The translations under genes were made by a program, and so were the position numbers. Below, one piece after another: positions 52,054-61,322 of a stretch of 64,000 bases of DNA; position 1 is the stretch's first letter, and each line of letters opens with the position of its first letter. The stretch spans positions 62,001 through 126,000 of the forward strand of contig JBBQWZ010000011.1 of assembly GCA_038210135.1 (NCBI GenBank), written 5' to 3'. The DNA comes from JBBQWZ01 sp038210135. Lineage in GTDB: Bacteria > Acidobacteriota > Terriglobia > Bryobacterales > Bryobacteraceae. The notes beneath the pieces were generated by a model. That model did no database searches and had not been told where the DNA came from. It saw only the letters and a program-made list of their open reading frames with translations.

Positions 52054-55000
52054 ATGAATACGCAGCAATTGAACGCCTACCTCCATAAGCTCGAAGCGCG
52101 CATGCGCTTGGCAACCTGGTGGCAAGGCCTCGCGATCGCGGCCGCAGCGGCGCTCGGCGCCACCATTCTGCTGGTGCTCGTCGCGAATTCGTTCGGCTTC
52201 TCCACCGCTAGCCTCACCTGGAGCCGCGTCGCGCTGTTCCTCTGCCTTGCCCTCGCTATCGGCTTCGGCATCGTGATTCCGCTCCTCAAAATCAATCGCC
52301 GCCGCGCCGCCGGACGCGCTGAGCAAACCTTCCCGCAGTTCGAACAGCGCCTGCTCACCTTCACCGAACGCTCGAAGACCGGCGATCCGTTTCTCGAACT
52401 CCTCGCCGAAGACGCCGGACGCGTCGCCGCCGCCAACGCTCCCGCGCGGATCGTCAATCAGAAAACCATCCTCGCGATGGTGTGCTCCTTCATCGCCGCC
52501 GCCGGAATTCTGCTCTGGCTGATCCTGGCCGGTCCCGGCTACCTCGGCCACGGGGCGTCTCTCTTATGGGCGGGGATGCCCCGCGCGGGATCCTCCATCC
52601 GTTATTACGACATCACCGTCGAGCCCGGCAACCGCACTGTCCGCCGCAAGTCCGATCAGGCCATCCGCGCCCGCCTCGTCGGCTTCATGGCGCCACAGGT
52701 TCGCCTGTTTGCGAAATTCAACGGCACCAGCAAATGGGAGCCGGCCACCATGCGGCCCGTCAACGACAGCTATGAATTCGTCTTCGCCGGCTTGAACGAC
52801 AACGTCGAATACTACGTCGAAGCCAACGGCATCAAATCCGAAACTTTCAAACTGGTTGCCGCCGACCTGCCCAACATCGGGCGTATCCGCGTCGTGTATC
52901 ACTTCCCGGCCTGGCTGGGCCTTGCCGACGGCATCGAAGACCCGGGCGGCGATCTGCGCGCCGTCGAAGAAACCGTCGCCGAACTGTCGGCCACGCCCGA
53001 CAAGAAGGTCGTCAACGGCGTCATTATCCTCGACGACGGAACCCGCATTCCGCTCGAGAATCAGGGTGACAAAATCATCGCCAAGGTTCCCATCAAGAAG
53101 GACGGCATGTATCACTTTGCCGCCATGGAAACCATCTCAGGCGCCAAGGAAACCTCCGAAATCCGCCTGAGCGAGGACTTCTTCATCGAAGCCCGCCGCG
53201 ACGCCGAACCCACCGTCAAGATCACCCGCCCTGGCCGCGACACCAAAGTGAACCCGGTCGAAGAGGTTCCCGTCGTGGTTGAAGCCGAAGACGATTTCGG
53301 CCTCCGCGAACTCGACCTGCACTACTCCGTGAACGGCGGCCCCGAGAAAGTCGTCAAGCTGCTGCAAGGCAATAACGTGAAGCACGCCCAAGGGCAGAGC
53401 CTGATCGCTCTCGAAGAGTTCAAGCTCGTCCCTGGCGATGTCGTCGGAATTTACGCGACCGCGCGCGACGCCCGTAAGCAGGCGCGCACCGACATGTACT
53501 TCATCGAAGCCCAACCCTTTGAGCGCGAGTATTCGCAATCGCAGGAATCCGGCGGCGGTGGTGGCGGAGGTGACGACGATCAGCAGCAGATCTCGCAGCG
53601 CGAGAAGGAAATCATCAGCGCCACCTCGAACGCCCTGCGCGGCGGGACGCCTGCTTCGGCCGAAAACGCCAAGTTCGTTTCCGAAATGCAGACGAAGCTG
53701 AAGGGGCAGGTTCAGACCTTGATCGAACGCATGAAGGCGCGCCAGCTCTCCGGCACCAACCAGGACTTCCAGGCCTTCGTGAAGGAAATGGAAGCCGCGT
53801 CGAGCTCCATGGGTCCGGCCGCGGACAAGCTGAAAGCTCTCGCCTGGAAGGATGCGCTTTCGCCCGAACAGGTCGCTTTGCAGCACCTGCTTCGCGCCGA
53901 AGCGTTGCGCCGCCAGATTCAGGTCGCCTTCGGCAACAAGGGCGGCGGCGGTGGCGGTGGACAAGGCCGCGACCTCGACAACCTCTTTGACCTCGAACTG
54001 GATACGGAAAAGAATCAGTACGAAACCGGCCAGCAGCAGTCCTCGCAGGAGCAGAAGCAAAAGGACATCGACGAAGCTCTGCAGAAGCTCGAGCAGCTCG
54101 CCCGCCGTCAGCAGGAATTAGCGGATCAGCAGAAGCGCGATCCCAAGGCCAGTTTCGACCAGCGCTGGCAGCAGGAAATGCTGCGCCGCGAAGCCGAAGA
54201 GCTGCGCAAGCAAATGGAACAGCTGCAGCGCAACAGTTCGCAGCAAGGTCAAACGCAATCGCAGTCGCAGAACGGCCAAGGTTCGCAAGGCGGACAGCCG
54301 TCGCAAAGCGGACAGCAGTCGCAGCAGCAATCTCAAAGCGGTCAACAACAGCAGCAACAAAAAGCTCAGCAGCAGAAGAGCCAGACGCAACAGGATCAGA
54401 AGCTGAAAGAAGCCTTCGACCGGATTTCGAAGGCGACCGAAGACATGCGACGCGCGCAACAGCAGAATGGTCAGCCCGGCCAGGGTAAGGAAATGACGGG
54501 CCAGGACGCCAACGCCCGCCGTGCCGCCGAGCGCCTGAACGAAGCCAAGGATCTGCTCAGCGGAATGCGCCGCGACGAATCCTCCTCGAAGCTGGAATCG
54601 CTGGCCGAGCGCTCGGCTCGTCTCGCGCAACAGCAGAAGGATTTCGCCGAGCGCCTGAAGAAGGAATTTGGCGACCAGATGCCCGATCCCCGCGGACGGA
54701 ATCTGCAGCAATCCGGCGACCCTGTGAAGGCGCAACAATTCGCCAAAGAGAACGACCAGCTTCGCGAAGATCTGGACAAACTCGAGAAGGACATGCAGAA
54801 GTCCGTTCGCGAAATGGCCGGCTCGCAGCCCGGTCCCTCGTCGCAAGTGCGGGAAGCGCTTGGCGACATGCAGGGTTCGGAGATCAAACAGCGCATGAAG
54901 CTGGCTTCCGAATGGATTCGCCGCGGCTATGGTTCCTACGCTGCGCCGCAGGAAAAGCCCATCACTGAAGGCATGGAGCGGATGCGCGACAAGCTCCAGC

Positions 55001-55782
55001 AGGCGCGCGCCGCGATGGATAAAAACGGCGACAAGAACGGCAAAGGCGGAGCCGGTAAAGAAGGTCTTGAACAGGCTCTTGCCCGCGTCGAACAGCTCCG
55101 CAATCAACTGCAGCAGGGCCGCCAACAAGGGCAAGGCCAGCAAGGCAAGCAGCCCGGCCAACAGCAGGGTCAAGGTCAACAGCCCGGTCAGCAGGGCCAA
55201 GGTCAGCAACAAGGTCAGGGGCAGCAGCCCGGCCAACAGGGCCAACAGCAAGGCCAAGGCCAGCAGCCCGGCCAACAACAGGGTCAGGGACAACAAGGCG
55301 GTCAGCAAGCCGGCGGACGCCAACCCGGACAGCAGCCCGGCGGACAACAACAGGGTGGCGGACAGCCGGGGGGACAACAAGGCGGGTCCAATCAGGGCGG
55401 CGGCAGTTCGCAGGGCGGAACCTTTGCCGGAGGACGCGAATCCTGGGGCGGCAATCGCCAGATCGACCTCGACTCCGCATCCCGCGAACTCGCTCAGATC
55501 CGCCAGGGTCTGATGGAGAAGAACCCGGAAATCGCCAAGGAAGTCGGCGACATCATGCGCGACCTGCAAAAGGCCACTCTCGGCGCGTCCCAGGGTCCTG
55601 AACTCGGCGCGCGCCTCGATCGCCAGGTGCTTCCCAATATCGAGCAGCTGGAACTGGTGCTCCGCCGCAAGCTCGAGGAACAGAACGGCGGCCAGGTCCG
55701 CTCCGGCGCCTCGGACCGCGTTCCTCCCGGCTACGGCGAAGCCGTCGCCGAATACTTCCGCAAGCTCAGCAAGGGCAAATAG
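52054..55782 (+). CDS. DUF4175-like membrane protein with large Gln/Gly repeat region
   Basis: The 1242-residue protein has three N-terminal membrane helices (about residues 22-46, 55-76 and 140-165). A long Ig-like beta region follows (VVVEAEDDFGLRELDLHYSVNG near 410). A helical/coiled region comes next (KQKDIDEALQKLEQLARRQQ near 675), with low-complexity blocks at about 725-790 and 1010-1130 dominated by GQQ, GQGQQPGQQ and similar. The end is a short helical domain (LRRKLEEQNGG). DUF4175-like proteins occur next to MoxR/DUF58 clusters; the function is unknown. It is the last of the eight-gene run, and the Gln-rich DNA (55120-55400) is itself a nonanucleotide-like repeat. Confidence 0.88.
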   Translation: MNTQQLNAYLHKLEARMRLATWWQGLAIAAAAALGATILLVLVANSFGFSTASLTWSRVALFLCLALAIGFGIVIPLLKINRRRAAGRAEQTFPQFEQRLLTFTERSKTGDPFLELLAEDAGRVAAANAPARIVNQKTILAMVCSFIAAAGILLWLILAGPGYLGHGASLLWAGMPRAGSSIRYYDITVEPGNRTVRRKSDQAIRARLVGFMAPQVRLFAKFNGTSKWEPATMRPVNDSYEFVFAGLNDNVEYYVEANGIKSETFKLVAADLPNIGRIRVVYHFPAWLGLADGIEDPGGDLRAVEETVAELSATPDKKVVNGVIILDDGTRIPLENQGDKIIAKVPIKKDGMYHFAAMETISGAKETSEIRLSEDFFIEARRDAEPTVKITRPGRDTKVNPVEEVPVVVEAEDDFGLRELDLHYSVNGGPEKVVKLLQGNNVKHAQGQSLIALEEFKLVPGDVVGIYATARDARKQARTDMYFIEAQPFEREYSQSQESGGGGGGGDDDQQQISQREKEIISATSNALRGGTPASAENAKFVSEMQTKLKGQVQTLIERMKARQLSGTNQDFQAFVKEMEAASSSMGPAADKLKALAWKDALSPEQVALQHLLRAEALRRQIQVAFGNKGGGGGGGQGRDLDNLFDLELDTEKNQYETGQQQSSQEQKQKDIDEALQKLEQLARRQQELADQQKRDPKASFDQRWQQEMLRREAEELRKQMEQLQRNSSQQGQTQSQSQNGQGSQGGQPSQSGQQSQQQSQSGQQQQQQKAQQQKSQTQQDQKLKEAFDRISKATEDMRRAQQQNGQPGQGKEMTGQDANARRAAERLNEAKDLLSGMRRDESSSKLESLAERSARLAQQQKDFAERLKKEFGDQMPDPRGRNLQQSGDPVKAQQFAKENDQLREDLDKLEKDMQKSVREMAGSQPGPSSQVREALGDMQGSEIKQRMKLASEWIRRGYGSYAAPQEKPITEGMERMRDKLQQARAAMDKNGDKNGKGGAGKEGLEQALARVEQLRNQLQQGRQQGQGQQGKQPGQQQGQGQQPGQQGQGQQQGQGQQPGQQGQQQGQGQQPGQQQGQGQQGGQQAGGRQPGQQPGGQQQGGGQPGGQQGGSNQGGGSSQGGTFAGGRESWGGNRQIDLDSASRELAQIRQGLMEKNPEIAKEVGDIMRDLQKATLGASQGPELGARLDRQVLPNIEQLELVLRRKLEEQNGGQVRSGASDRVPPGYGEAVAEYFRKLSKGK

Positions 55783-55961
55783 CCTTCAAATCGTTCCGTC
55801 ATTCCGCGACGAAATGCCGCTCTACGCGCAGGTGGTGTTTGGGCCAAATCACCCAACCGCCGCCCTCGCCTATACTCAACTCCTTGCATCTTGAAGAATC
55901 GAATACCTGCTTCCACGTGGCCTGCTAGTTGCTTTAAGTGGTAGCGAGGTTAGGCGCTCCC

Positions 55962-56825
55962 ATGCTGGAACTTAAACGAATTCTTTTTCCGGTGGACTTC
56001 TCCGCGAAGTGCAAGGACGCCGCCCATGCTGTTCGAACTCTGGCCATCGAGTTTAAAGCCGAAATCGTCCTTCTGAATGTCGTCGAGACCTTCGAGGAGG
56101 AAATGGTCTATGCGAAGGACGACATCGCCGCCCGCGTCACCATTGCCAGAAAGCGTCTTGAAACTTTCCTCTGCTCCGAATTCAAGGATCTGCAGACCCG
56201 CACCGTCGTACTCAAAGGGTATCCGGCGGAACTGATCGTCGATTACGCGCACCGCGAAAAAATGGATCTCATCATGATGCCGACGCACGGCTACGGCATG
56301 TTCCGCCGTTTCCTGCTCGGCTCGGTGACCTCCAAAGTCCTGCATGACTCGAACGTGCCGGTTTGGACCGGAACGCATCTCGGCGCGGACGCCGCTCAAA
56401 AGCCGAATCCAGAGTTGAAGAATATCCGCAAAGTCATCTGCGCCATCGATCTGGGGCCGGAAAGCTGCAAAACCGCGCTCTGGGCGGCAAACCTCGCCAA
56501 ACGTTTCGAGGCCGACCTGATGCTCGTGCATGCGATTCCCGTCTTTACCGCCCCGACTCCGGAAGCCTGGCCGGTCGGATGGCAGGAAGAAGCACTGCGC
56601 TTTGCCGAAGAGCAGATGGAAGGCTTGCTCCAGCACCTGAAACTCGAATGCCCGGTGCGCGTTTTACAAGGCAGCGCGCCGTTCGCGATTCGTGAGGCCG
56701 TCAAAGAATGGCAGGCCGACCTGCTCGTCATCGGGCGCACAACGCACACCGGCATCATCGGCCGCCTGAGTTCGGATGCCTACGGAATCCTCTGCCATTC
56801 GCCGAGTTCCGTGGTCAGCGTCTAA
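55962..56825 (+). CDS. Tandem universal stress protein
   Basis: I set the start at the second ATG (55962, MLELKRILFPVDFSAKC), which matches the UspA N terminus; the upstream GTG at 55938 adds eight non-conserved residues. The 287-residue protein has two UspA domains. The first (1-140) carries the nucleotide-binding pattern MPTHGYGMFRRFLLGSVTSK. The second (about 150-287) starts KVICAIDLGPESCK and ends ADLLVIGRTTHTGIIGRLSS. The first domain has the G-x2-G-x9-G(S/T) pattern of ATP-binding Usps. Usps respond to starvation and envelope stress. It is monocistronic. Confidence 0.92.
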   Translation: MLELKRILFPVDFSAKCKDAAHAVRTLAIEFKAEIVLLNVVETFEEEMVYAKDDIAARVTIARKRLETFLCSEFKDLQTRTVVLKGYPAELIVDYAHREKMDLIMMPTHGYGMFRRFLLGSVTSKVLHDSNVPVWTGTHLGADAAQKPNPELKNIRKVICAIDLGPESCKTALWAANLAKRFEADLMLVHAIPVFTAPTPEAWPVGWQEEALRFAEEQMEGLLQHLKLECPVRVLQGSAPFAIREAVKEWQADLLVIGRTTHTGIIGRLSSDAYGILCHSPSSVVSV

Positions 56826-56968
56826 TTTCCGTTTCGTACATCCCGGGTCCGAACACCTCCGAAATTCGCTCCCTGAGATGTCGAAGTCCCACTGTTGCGG
56901 GTGAGGGGAAACACCCGCGGCTGCGGGAGTCATGTCCCGACAAGCGTCCACACTACAAAAACAATGCA

Positions 56969-56996
56969 TTGATTTCCCTGTTATTTCTATTATACT
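56969..56996 (+). promoter_or_regulatory. Sigma-70 promoter and possible operator of arsM
   Basis: TTGATT (56969-56974), a 16-base spacer and TATACT (56991-56996) form a good sigma-70 promoter. The -10 box is overlapped by an imperfect 15-base dyad (TATACTCGAAATATA, 5 of 7 arms matching), where an ArsR-like repressor could bind. No arsR gene is in the window. Confidence 0.6.
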
Positions 56997-57020
56997 CGAA
57001 ATATAGAAAGGGAGCATGTC

Positions 57021-57854
57021 ATGAACGCGGTCGAAATTAAGGAAGTAGTTCGCGAACGCTATGGAAAGGCCGCCCTCAAAGTCGGAGCCTCGTGCTGCGG
57101 CGCCGTCTCCAATTGCAGTGCGGATCCGATCACCGGCAACCTCTATGACGACGCCCAGAAAGGCTCTCTGCCAGAGGCCGCTATCCAGGCCTCGCTCGGC
57201 TGCGGGAATCCGACGGCCCTCGCCACCCTGAACCCTGGCGACACCGTGCTCGACCTCGGTTCCGGCGGGGGAATCGACGTCCTTCTCTCCGCCCGCCGCG
57301 TCGGTCCGACGGGCAAAGCTTACGGACTCGACATGACCGACGAGATGCTCGCTCTCGCTAACGAAAACAAGGCCAAGTCCGGCGCCACCAACGTCGAATT
57401 CCTGAAGGGCGAAATCGAGAACATCCCGCTGCCAGACAATTCTGTTGACGTCATCATTTCAAATTGCGTCATCAACCTCTCTGGCAACAAGGATCGCGTT
57501 TTCGACGAGGCCTTCCGCGTTTTGAAGCCGGGCGGCCGCTTCGCCGTGTCCGACGTCGTCACCCGCGGCGAGATGCTACCCGAAATCCGCAAGAGCGTCC
57601 TGCTTTGGGTCGGCTGCGTCGCCGGAGCACTCGAAGAATCCGAATTCGTCCGCAAACTCGAGGCTGCGGGCTTCACGAATGTCAGCGTGGAACCGACCCG
57701 CGTCTACCGCGTTGCCGATGCCCGCGAATTTCTGGCCGAAGCCGGACTCGACGCCGACGAGATCGCGCCGCAAGTCGATGGCAAGTTCATGAGCGCGTTC
57801 ATTCGGTCCACGAAGCCCAAAGCGGGTTGTTGTGATCCCGGCTGCTGCAAATAA
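57021..57854 (+). CDS. arsM: Arsenite methyltransferase
   Basis: It methylates As(III) with SAM to mono-, di- and trimethylated arsenicals. The 277-residue protein has the arsM layout: an N-terminal CCGAVSNC segment (Cys25, 26, 32), motif I LDLGSGGGIDVLLSARRV, FLKGEIENIPLPDNSVDV, and the As-binding cysteines Cys149 (SNCVINLS) and Cys199 (VGCVAGAL). It ends with a Cys-rich tail (GCCDPGCCK). The ATG follows AAGGGAG at six bases. There is no arsenic efflux or reductase gene beside it, so it works as a standalone detoxification gene with its own promoter. Confidence 0.95.
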   Translation: MNAVEIKEVVRERYGKAALKVGASCCGAVSNCSADPITGNLYDDAQKGSLPEAAIQASLGCGNPTALATLNPGDTVLDLGSGGGIDVLLSARRVGPTGKAYGLDMTDEMLALANENKAKSGATNVEFLKGEIENIPLPDNSVDVIISNCVINLSGNKDRVFDEAFRVLKPGGRFAVSDVVTRGEMLPEIRKSVLLWVGCVAGALEESEFVRKLEAAGFTNVSVEPTRVYRVADAREFLAEAGLDADEIAPQVDGKFMSAFIRSTKPKAGCCDPGCCK

Positions 57855-57945
57855 GATCGTTGCGCTCAGCCCTCTGTTCTTGGCGCTAACGCGCCGTATC
57901 CCCGCGCTCAGCCTCGTCTAAACGCCGAGCCCCACGAGCCTGCGT

Positions 57946-59940
57946 ATGCTGGTGGATGGTTTGCACGGCCACAGCATAGCCATCGGGTCTTTCTTCACCG
58001 GCACCCTTATCGCCTTCATGACGGGCGTGCTGATTACGCTGCTGCTGCTGATCCTGACCCTGCGCGCGGCCCGGCTTCCCGGCACGCCTTTCGCCAATAT
58101 CCTGTTCGCGCTCTGCGCCCTGTGTTGGAGCGCCGGTGGACTCGGGCGCTTAGCCGCCCTCGGCTCGGACGTCCCGCATTGGAGCACCATCGTGCGGATT
58201 TCCTGGGCGCTCCAATATATCGGCGCGGCGGCGATTCCCATCCCGATCCTTGCCTGCTGGCGGAGGTACGCCGTAGACGGTTGGCGCGAGTCGGCTTCCC
58301 GCATCCTTGGCATTGTCGCGATGATCAGCGCGGCAGCGATTTCGGCGACGCTGATCTTTCGTTCCACAGGACTGCTGGACATCGGCGTCGCCTCGATGGA
58401 GCACGCGGCGACCTTCAGCTCGACCGTTCTGCTCGTGCTGGGCGGCGCTTTTCTGCCGCGCCGATCTACTCCATCGAGCGTCTACTATCCATCCTTGGCG
58501 ATGGCTGCCGCCGCCTTCGGCACGTCGGTCGTACTGCTTGTCCGGGGCCATGCGGCTCCCGATGCCGGACAGGCCGCTTTCCTTGGCGCTCTCGGCAGCC
58601 ACCTGGTTCTGTTGATCGCGTTATTCGCGTTCTTCCTGTTTGCGCGATTCCGCTACGCCGACATCTTCGTCCGATACGGAACCCGCATCCTGCTGGTCGG
58701 GCTGCTAACCTCCATCCTCACCTCCGCTCTCCGCGAGATCCGGATAGAGCAACTCACCTCGACCCACGCGCCGCCCGCCGCCTTCACGCTTCATTTATCA
58801 GGCGTCGTGCTGCTCGCCAATATGCTCCTGCTGTCGTTCACTTTCGTCGACGACTTCCTCAGTCGCCAGCTGAATCGCTGGTTGTTCCGTCCCGCCGACA
58901 CGCGTTCATCGGCCCGGAAACTGGCGGCGGACTTGTCCGCTATCCACAACGAAATGGAGATTGCGCCGGTGGTCGAGGACGCCGCACGAGTCCCTCTCGA
59001 ACTCAGCGGAGCGCGCCTGGTTCCCTTCGATAAGGAAGTTACGATTTGGCCCGCCGGACTCATCGAAGGCGAGATCGTCGAACTGAATCCGTCCGACTCG
59101 CTGCACAGAACGCTGCCCATGCCGAACGCCGAGGTGCTGGTGCCGGTGACCTCCGATGGCCGTGTGTCTCATCTCCTGTTGGCCGCGCCTGGACCCGCGC
59201 GTCCTGGTCTCGTGCAACACGATTTGAACTTCCTCCGGATGGTCGCGCTACAGGCCGGCAGCCGCTTTGACATGCTCCGGCGCGAGCGCGAAGCCATCGA
59301 TCGCGAGAGCCGCGAAGCGCTGCTGCGGCAGCAGATCGCCGAAGCCGAGTTGCAAGCCCTGCGCGCACAGATCCATCCGCATTTTCTGTTCAACTCCCTG
59401 AACACCATCGCGGACCTGGTCGTTCGCGACCCGCTGCGGGCCGAGACCATGACGCTGCGCCTCGCCGCGACCTTCCGCCACGTGCTCCGGAACGCATCCC
59501 GCTCGCTCACCACCGTGCGCGAGGAGATCGAGTTCCTGCGCACCTATCTCGCGATCGAGGAGGTCCGTTTCAGCGACCGCCTGACGGTCGAGTTCGACGT
59601 CGATCCGGAAGTGGAAGGCGACGCGATCCCGTCGCTGATTCTTCAGCCCTTGGTCGAGAACGCGATGAAGCACGGCTTGGGTCCGAAACCCGGTCCTGGC
59701 CGCCTGATTATTTCGGCGAAGGCCGATGGCCCGATTCTGATTCTGCGCGTCGAAGATGACGGCATGGGATTAAGCACTTCATCTCCGGCCGCGCACTCGA
59801 ATGGGATGGGGGTTGCCAACGTCGCTGGACGCCTTCGTACCCTTTATCATGACCAGGCCGGAGTCGCGCTCGATCCTCGGGAAGGCGGAGGAACAAGAGT
59901 GACGGTAACGCTGCCGCGCAACAAAGTGGAGAAGGCATGA
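57946..59940 (+). CDS. LytS-type sensor histidine kinase
   Basis: The 664-residue protein has about seven hydrophobic helices in residues 10-300. A linker with a GAF-like region at about 325-440 (EIVELNPSDSLHRTLP) comes next. A His_kinase domain (PF06580 type) has HPHFLFNSLNTIADLV, with the phospho-acceptor probably His479, and an HATPase domain contains LVENAMKHGLGPKPG and VEDDGMGLS. It senses an unknown signal in the membrane. Its stop overlaps the start of the LytTR regulator by four bases, so the two form a coupled pair. Confidence 0.93.
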   Translation: MLVDGLHGHSIAIGSFFTGTLIAFMTGVLITLLLLILTLRAARLPGTPFANILFALCALCWSAGGLGRLAALGSDVPHWSTIVRISWALQYIGAAAIPIPILACWRRYAVDGWRESASRILGIVAMISAAAISATLIFRSTGLLDIGVASMEHAATFSSTVLLVLGGAFLPRRSTPSSVYYPSLAMAAAAFGTSVVLLVRGHAAPDAGQAAFLGALGSHLVLLIALFAFFLFARFRYADIFVRYGTRILLVGLLTSILTSALREIRIEQLTSTHAPPAAFTLHLSGVVLLANMLLLSFTFVDDFLSRQLNRWLFRPADTRSSARKLAADLSAIHNEMEIAPVVEDAARVPLELSGARLVPFDKEVTIWPAGLIEGEIVELNPSDSLHRTLPMPNAEVLVPVTSDGRVSHLLLAAPGPARPGLVQHDLNFLRMVALQAGSRFDMLRREREAIDRESREALLRQQIAEAELQALRAQIHPHFLFNSLNTIADLVVRDPLRAETMTLRLAATFRHVLRNASRSLTTVREEIEFLRTYLAIEEVRFSDRLTVEFDVDPEVEGDAIPSLILQPLVENAMKHGLGPKPGPGRLIISAKADGPILILRVEDDGMGLSTSSPAAHSNGMGVANVAGRLRTLYHDQAGVALDPREGGGTRVTVTLPRNKVEKA

Positions 59941-60695
59941 GAAGCCTGATAGTCGATGACGAGGAGTCCGCGCGCTCGCGTCTGCGGCGGCTGCTGGCGG
60001 CGCATCCCGAGATCGAAGTAATCGGCGAAGCACGCGATGGGCTCGAGGCGGTCCGCCAGATCGAGGCGCTTCGGCCCGCTCTGCTGTTCCTCGATATCGA
60101 GATGCCGGGACTCACCGGCTTCGAAGTGCTGCGCGCGATTCCGAACGACGCCAACATGCCGCTGGTGATCTTCATCACCGGCTACGACGAGCACGCCTTG
60201 GCCGCGTTCGAGGCGAACGCTCTGGCCTACCTTCTGAAGCCGATCGAGCCGGAGCGGCTGTCGCAAGCAGTCACCCGGGCGCACGCTTTGCACGCCGCAG
60301 TTGACGGCGCGCCGGAACGCGAGCGGGTCTTGAAGGTGGCTCGCGAATCGCAGCCTGTTCTACGCCAGATCGTATGCCGCAAGCGCGATCGCGCCGTGCT
60401 GCTGCCACCGGATCAGATCCTGTGGTTCCGCATGGAGGGCGGAATCGTCAAGGCGCGGTCCGCGTCTGACACCTTCTGGGTGAACCACTCGCTCACCGAT
60501 CTCGAGGCCGGCCTGCCGCCCGACGTGTTCTTTCGCGCGCGCCGTGAAGTGCTGGTGAATCTGGCGCGCATTAAAGAGATCCGGCCCTACTTCAAGAGCG
60601 GGTTCCTGTTGGTCATGGCCGACAACGAGGCGACCGAAATCACGGTCAGCGAGCGGCAGGCGAAGTTGCTGCGGCAGCGGATTCCGGGGTTGTAA
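59937..60695 (+). CDS. LytTR-type response regulator
   Basis: The 252-residue regulator has a receiver domain (IVDDEESARSRL, phospho-acceptor Asp53 in LLFLDIEMPG, Lys in AYLLKPIEP). A LytTR DNA-binding domain occupies about residues 140-252 (RDRAVLLPPDQILWFRMEGG, VFFRARREVLVNLARIKEIR). LytTR regulators control surface, virulence or cell-wall genes, with direct repeats in target promoters. It is the effector of the kinase before it. Confidence 0.95.
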   Translation: MRSLIVDDEESARSRLRRLLAAHPEIEVIGEARDGLEAVRQIEALRPALLFLDIEMPGLTGFEVLRAIPNDANMPLVIFITGYDEHALAAFEANALAYLLKPIEPERLSQAVTRAHALHAAVDGAPERERVLKVARESQPVLRQIVCRKRDRAVLLPPDQILWFRMEGGIVKARSASDTFWVNHSLTDLEAGLPPDVFFRARREVLVNLARIKEIRPYFKSGFLLVMADNEATEITVSERQAKLLRQRIPGL

Positions 60696-60810
60696 GCAAC
60701 CTGCGCTCGACGCCGCTTTTGCCGCGCCAGGGTTGCACTCTGCGCGCTCGGCGGCTTGTGCTTGGCAGCTGACCCGACTCGCGCCTACTCTTCGATGGAG
60801 GAGATCTATC

Positions 60811-61230
60811 GTGTACCGTATTTTGTTTGTTCTGGCGGTTGCCCTGTTCTCGATGTCCTGCGACGCGGCGCACGCGCACGTCCGCGCGGTGACGCATAGC
60901 GATCCGGTGGGCGCGGTGAAAAACCATTTCTCGTTCTTCCTGCAGCACGGCGCGACCGATGTGGCGGGCAAGTGGGAGATGACGATGGAGACTCCGCACG
61001 GCGTTGCAAAGGGCCCGCTCGAGTTGAAGCAGGAAGGTGTAAAGCTCACTGCAAAGTGGGTGTCGGATCAGGTCGGCACGCTCAAGGGGACGGGTACGAT
61101 CGAAGGCAAGGCGGTCTCGTTCACAATGGACGCACCCAACGGGCAGGCGTTCACCTTCAAGGGATCGCTTGAGCCGAAGAAGATGGGCGGAACGACGGAG
61201 ATGGGTGGCGCGTGGAGCGCTAGCCGCTAA
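60811..61230 (+). CDS. Exported small beta-rich hypothetical protein
   Basis: A GTG at 60811 follows a strong GGAGGAG ribosome binding site at seven bases, and the signal peptide begins there (VYRILFVLAVALFSMSC); the upstream frame is not used. The 139-residue product has a small beta-barrel or lipocalin-like core (GKWEMTMETPHGVAKGPLEL, GTIEGKAVSFTMDAPNG, FTFKGSLEPKKMGG). Similar exported domains in Acidobacteria are uncharacterised. It lies 115 bases after the LytTR regulator and may be its target, which is only a guess. Confidence 0.75.
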   Translation: MYRILFVLAVALFSMSCDAAHAHVRAVTHSDPVGAVKNHFSFFLQHGATDVAGKWEMTMETPHGVAKGPLELKQEGVKLTAKWVSDQVGTLKGTGTIEGKAVSFTMDAPNGQAFTFKGSLEPKKMGGTTEMGGAWSASR

Positions 61231-61240
61231 CGGCGACCGA

Positions 61241-61265
61241 GTCCCCTCACTCACGTTCGGGGTTC
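61241..61265 (-). repeat. 25-nt hairpin element on the minus strand, fully paired
   Basis: Read on the minus strand: CCCC/GGGG outer stem, GA opposed to GA, an AC/GT inner stem and a GTGA (GNRA) loop. This is a third pair state at several positions compared with the A and B subtypes. Confidence 0.65.
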
Positions 61266-61322
61266 AATCCGTTGGCGCCATCGCTGTTGTTTAGCACACG
61301 ATTCCTGCTAAAACAAGAGGCG

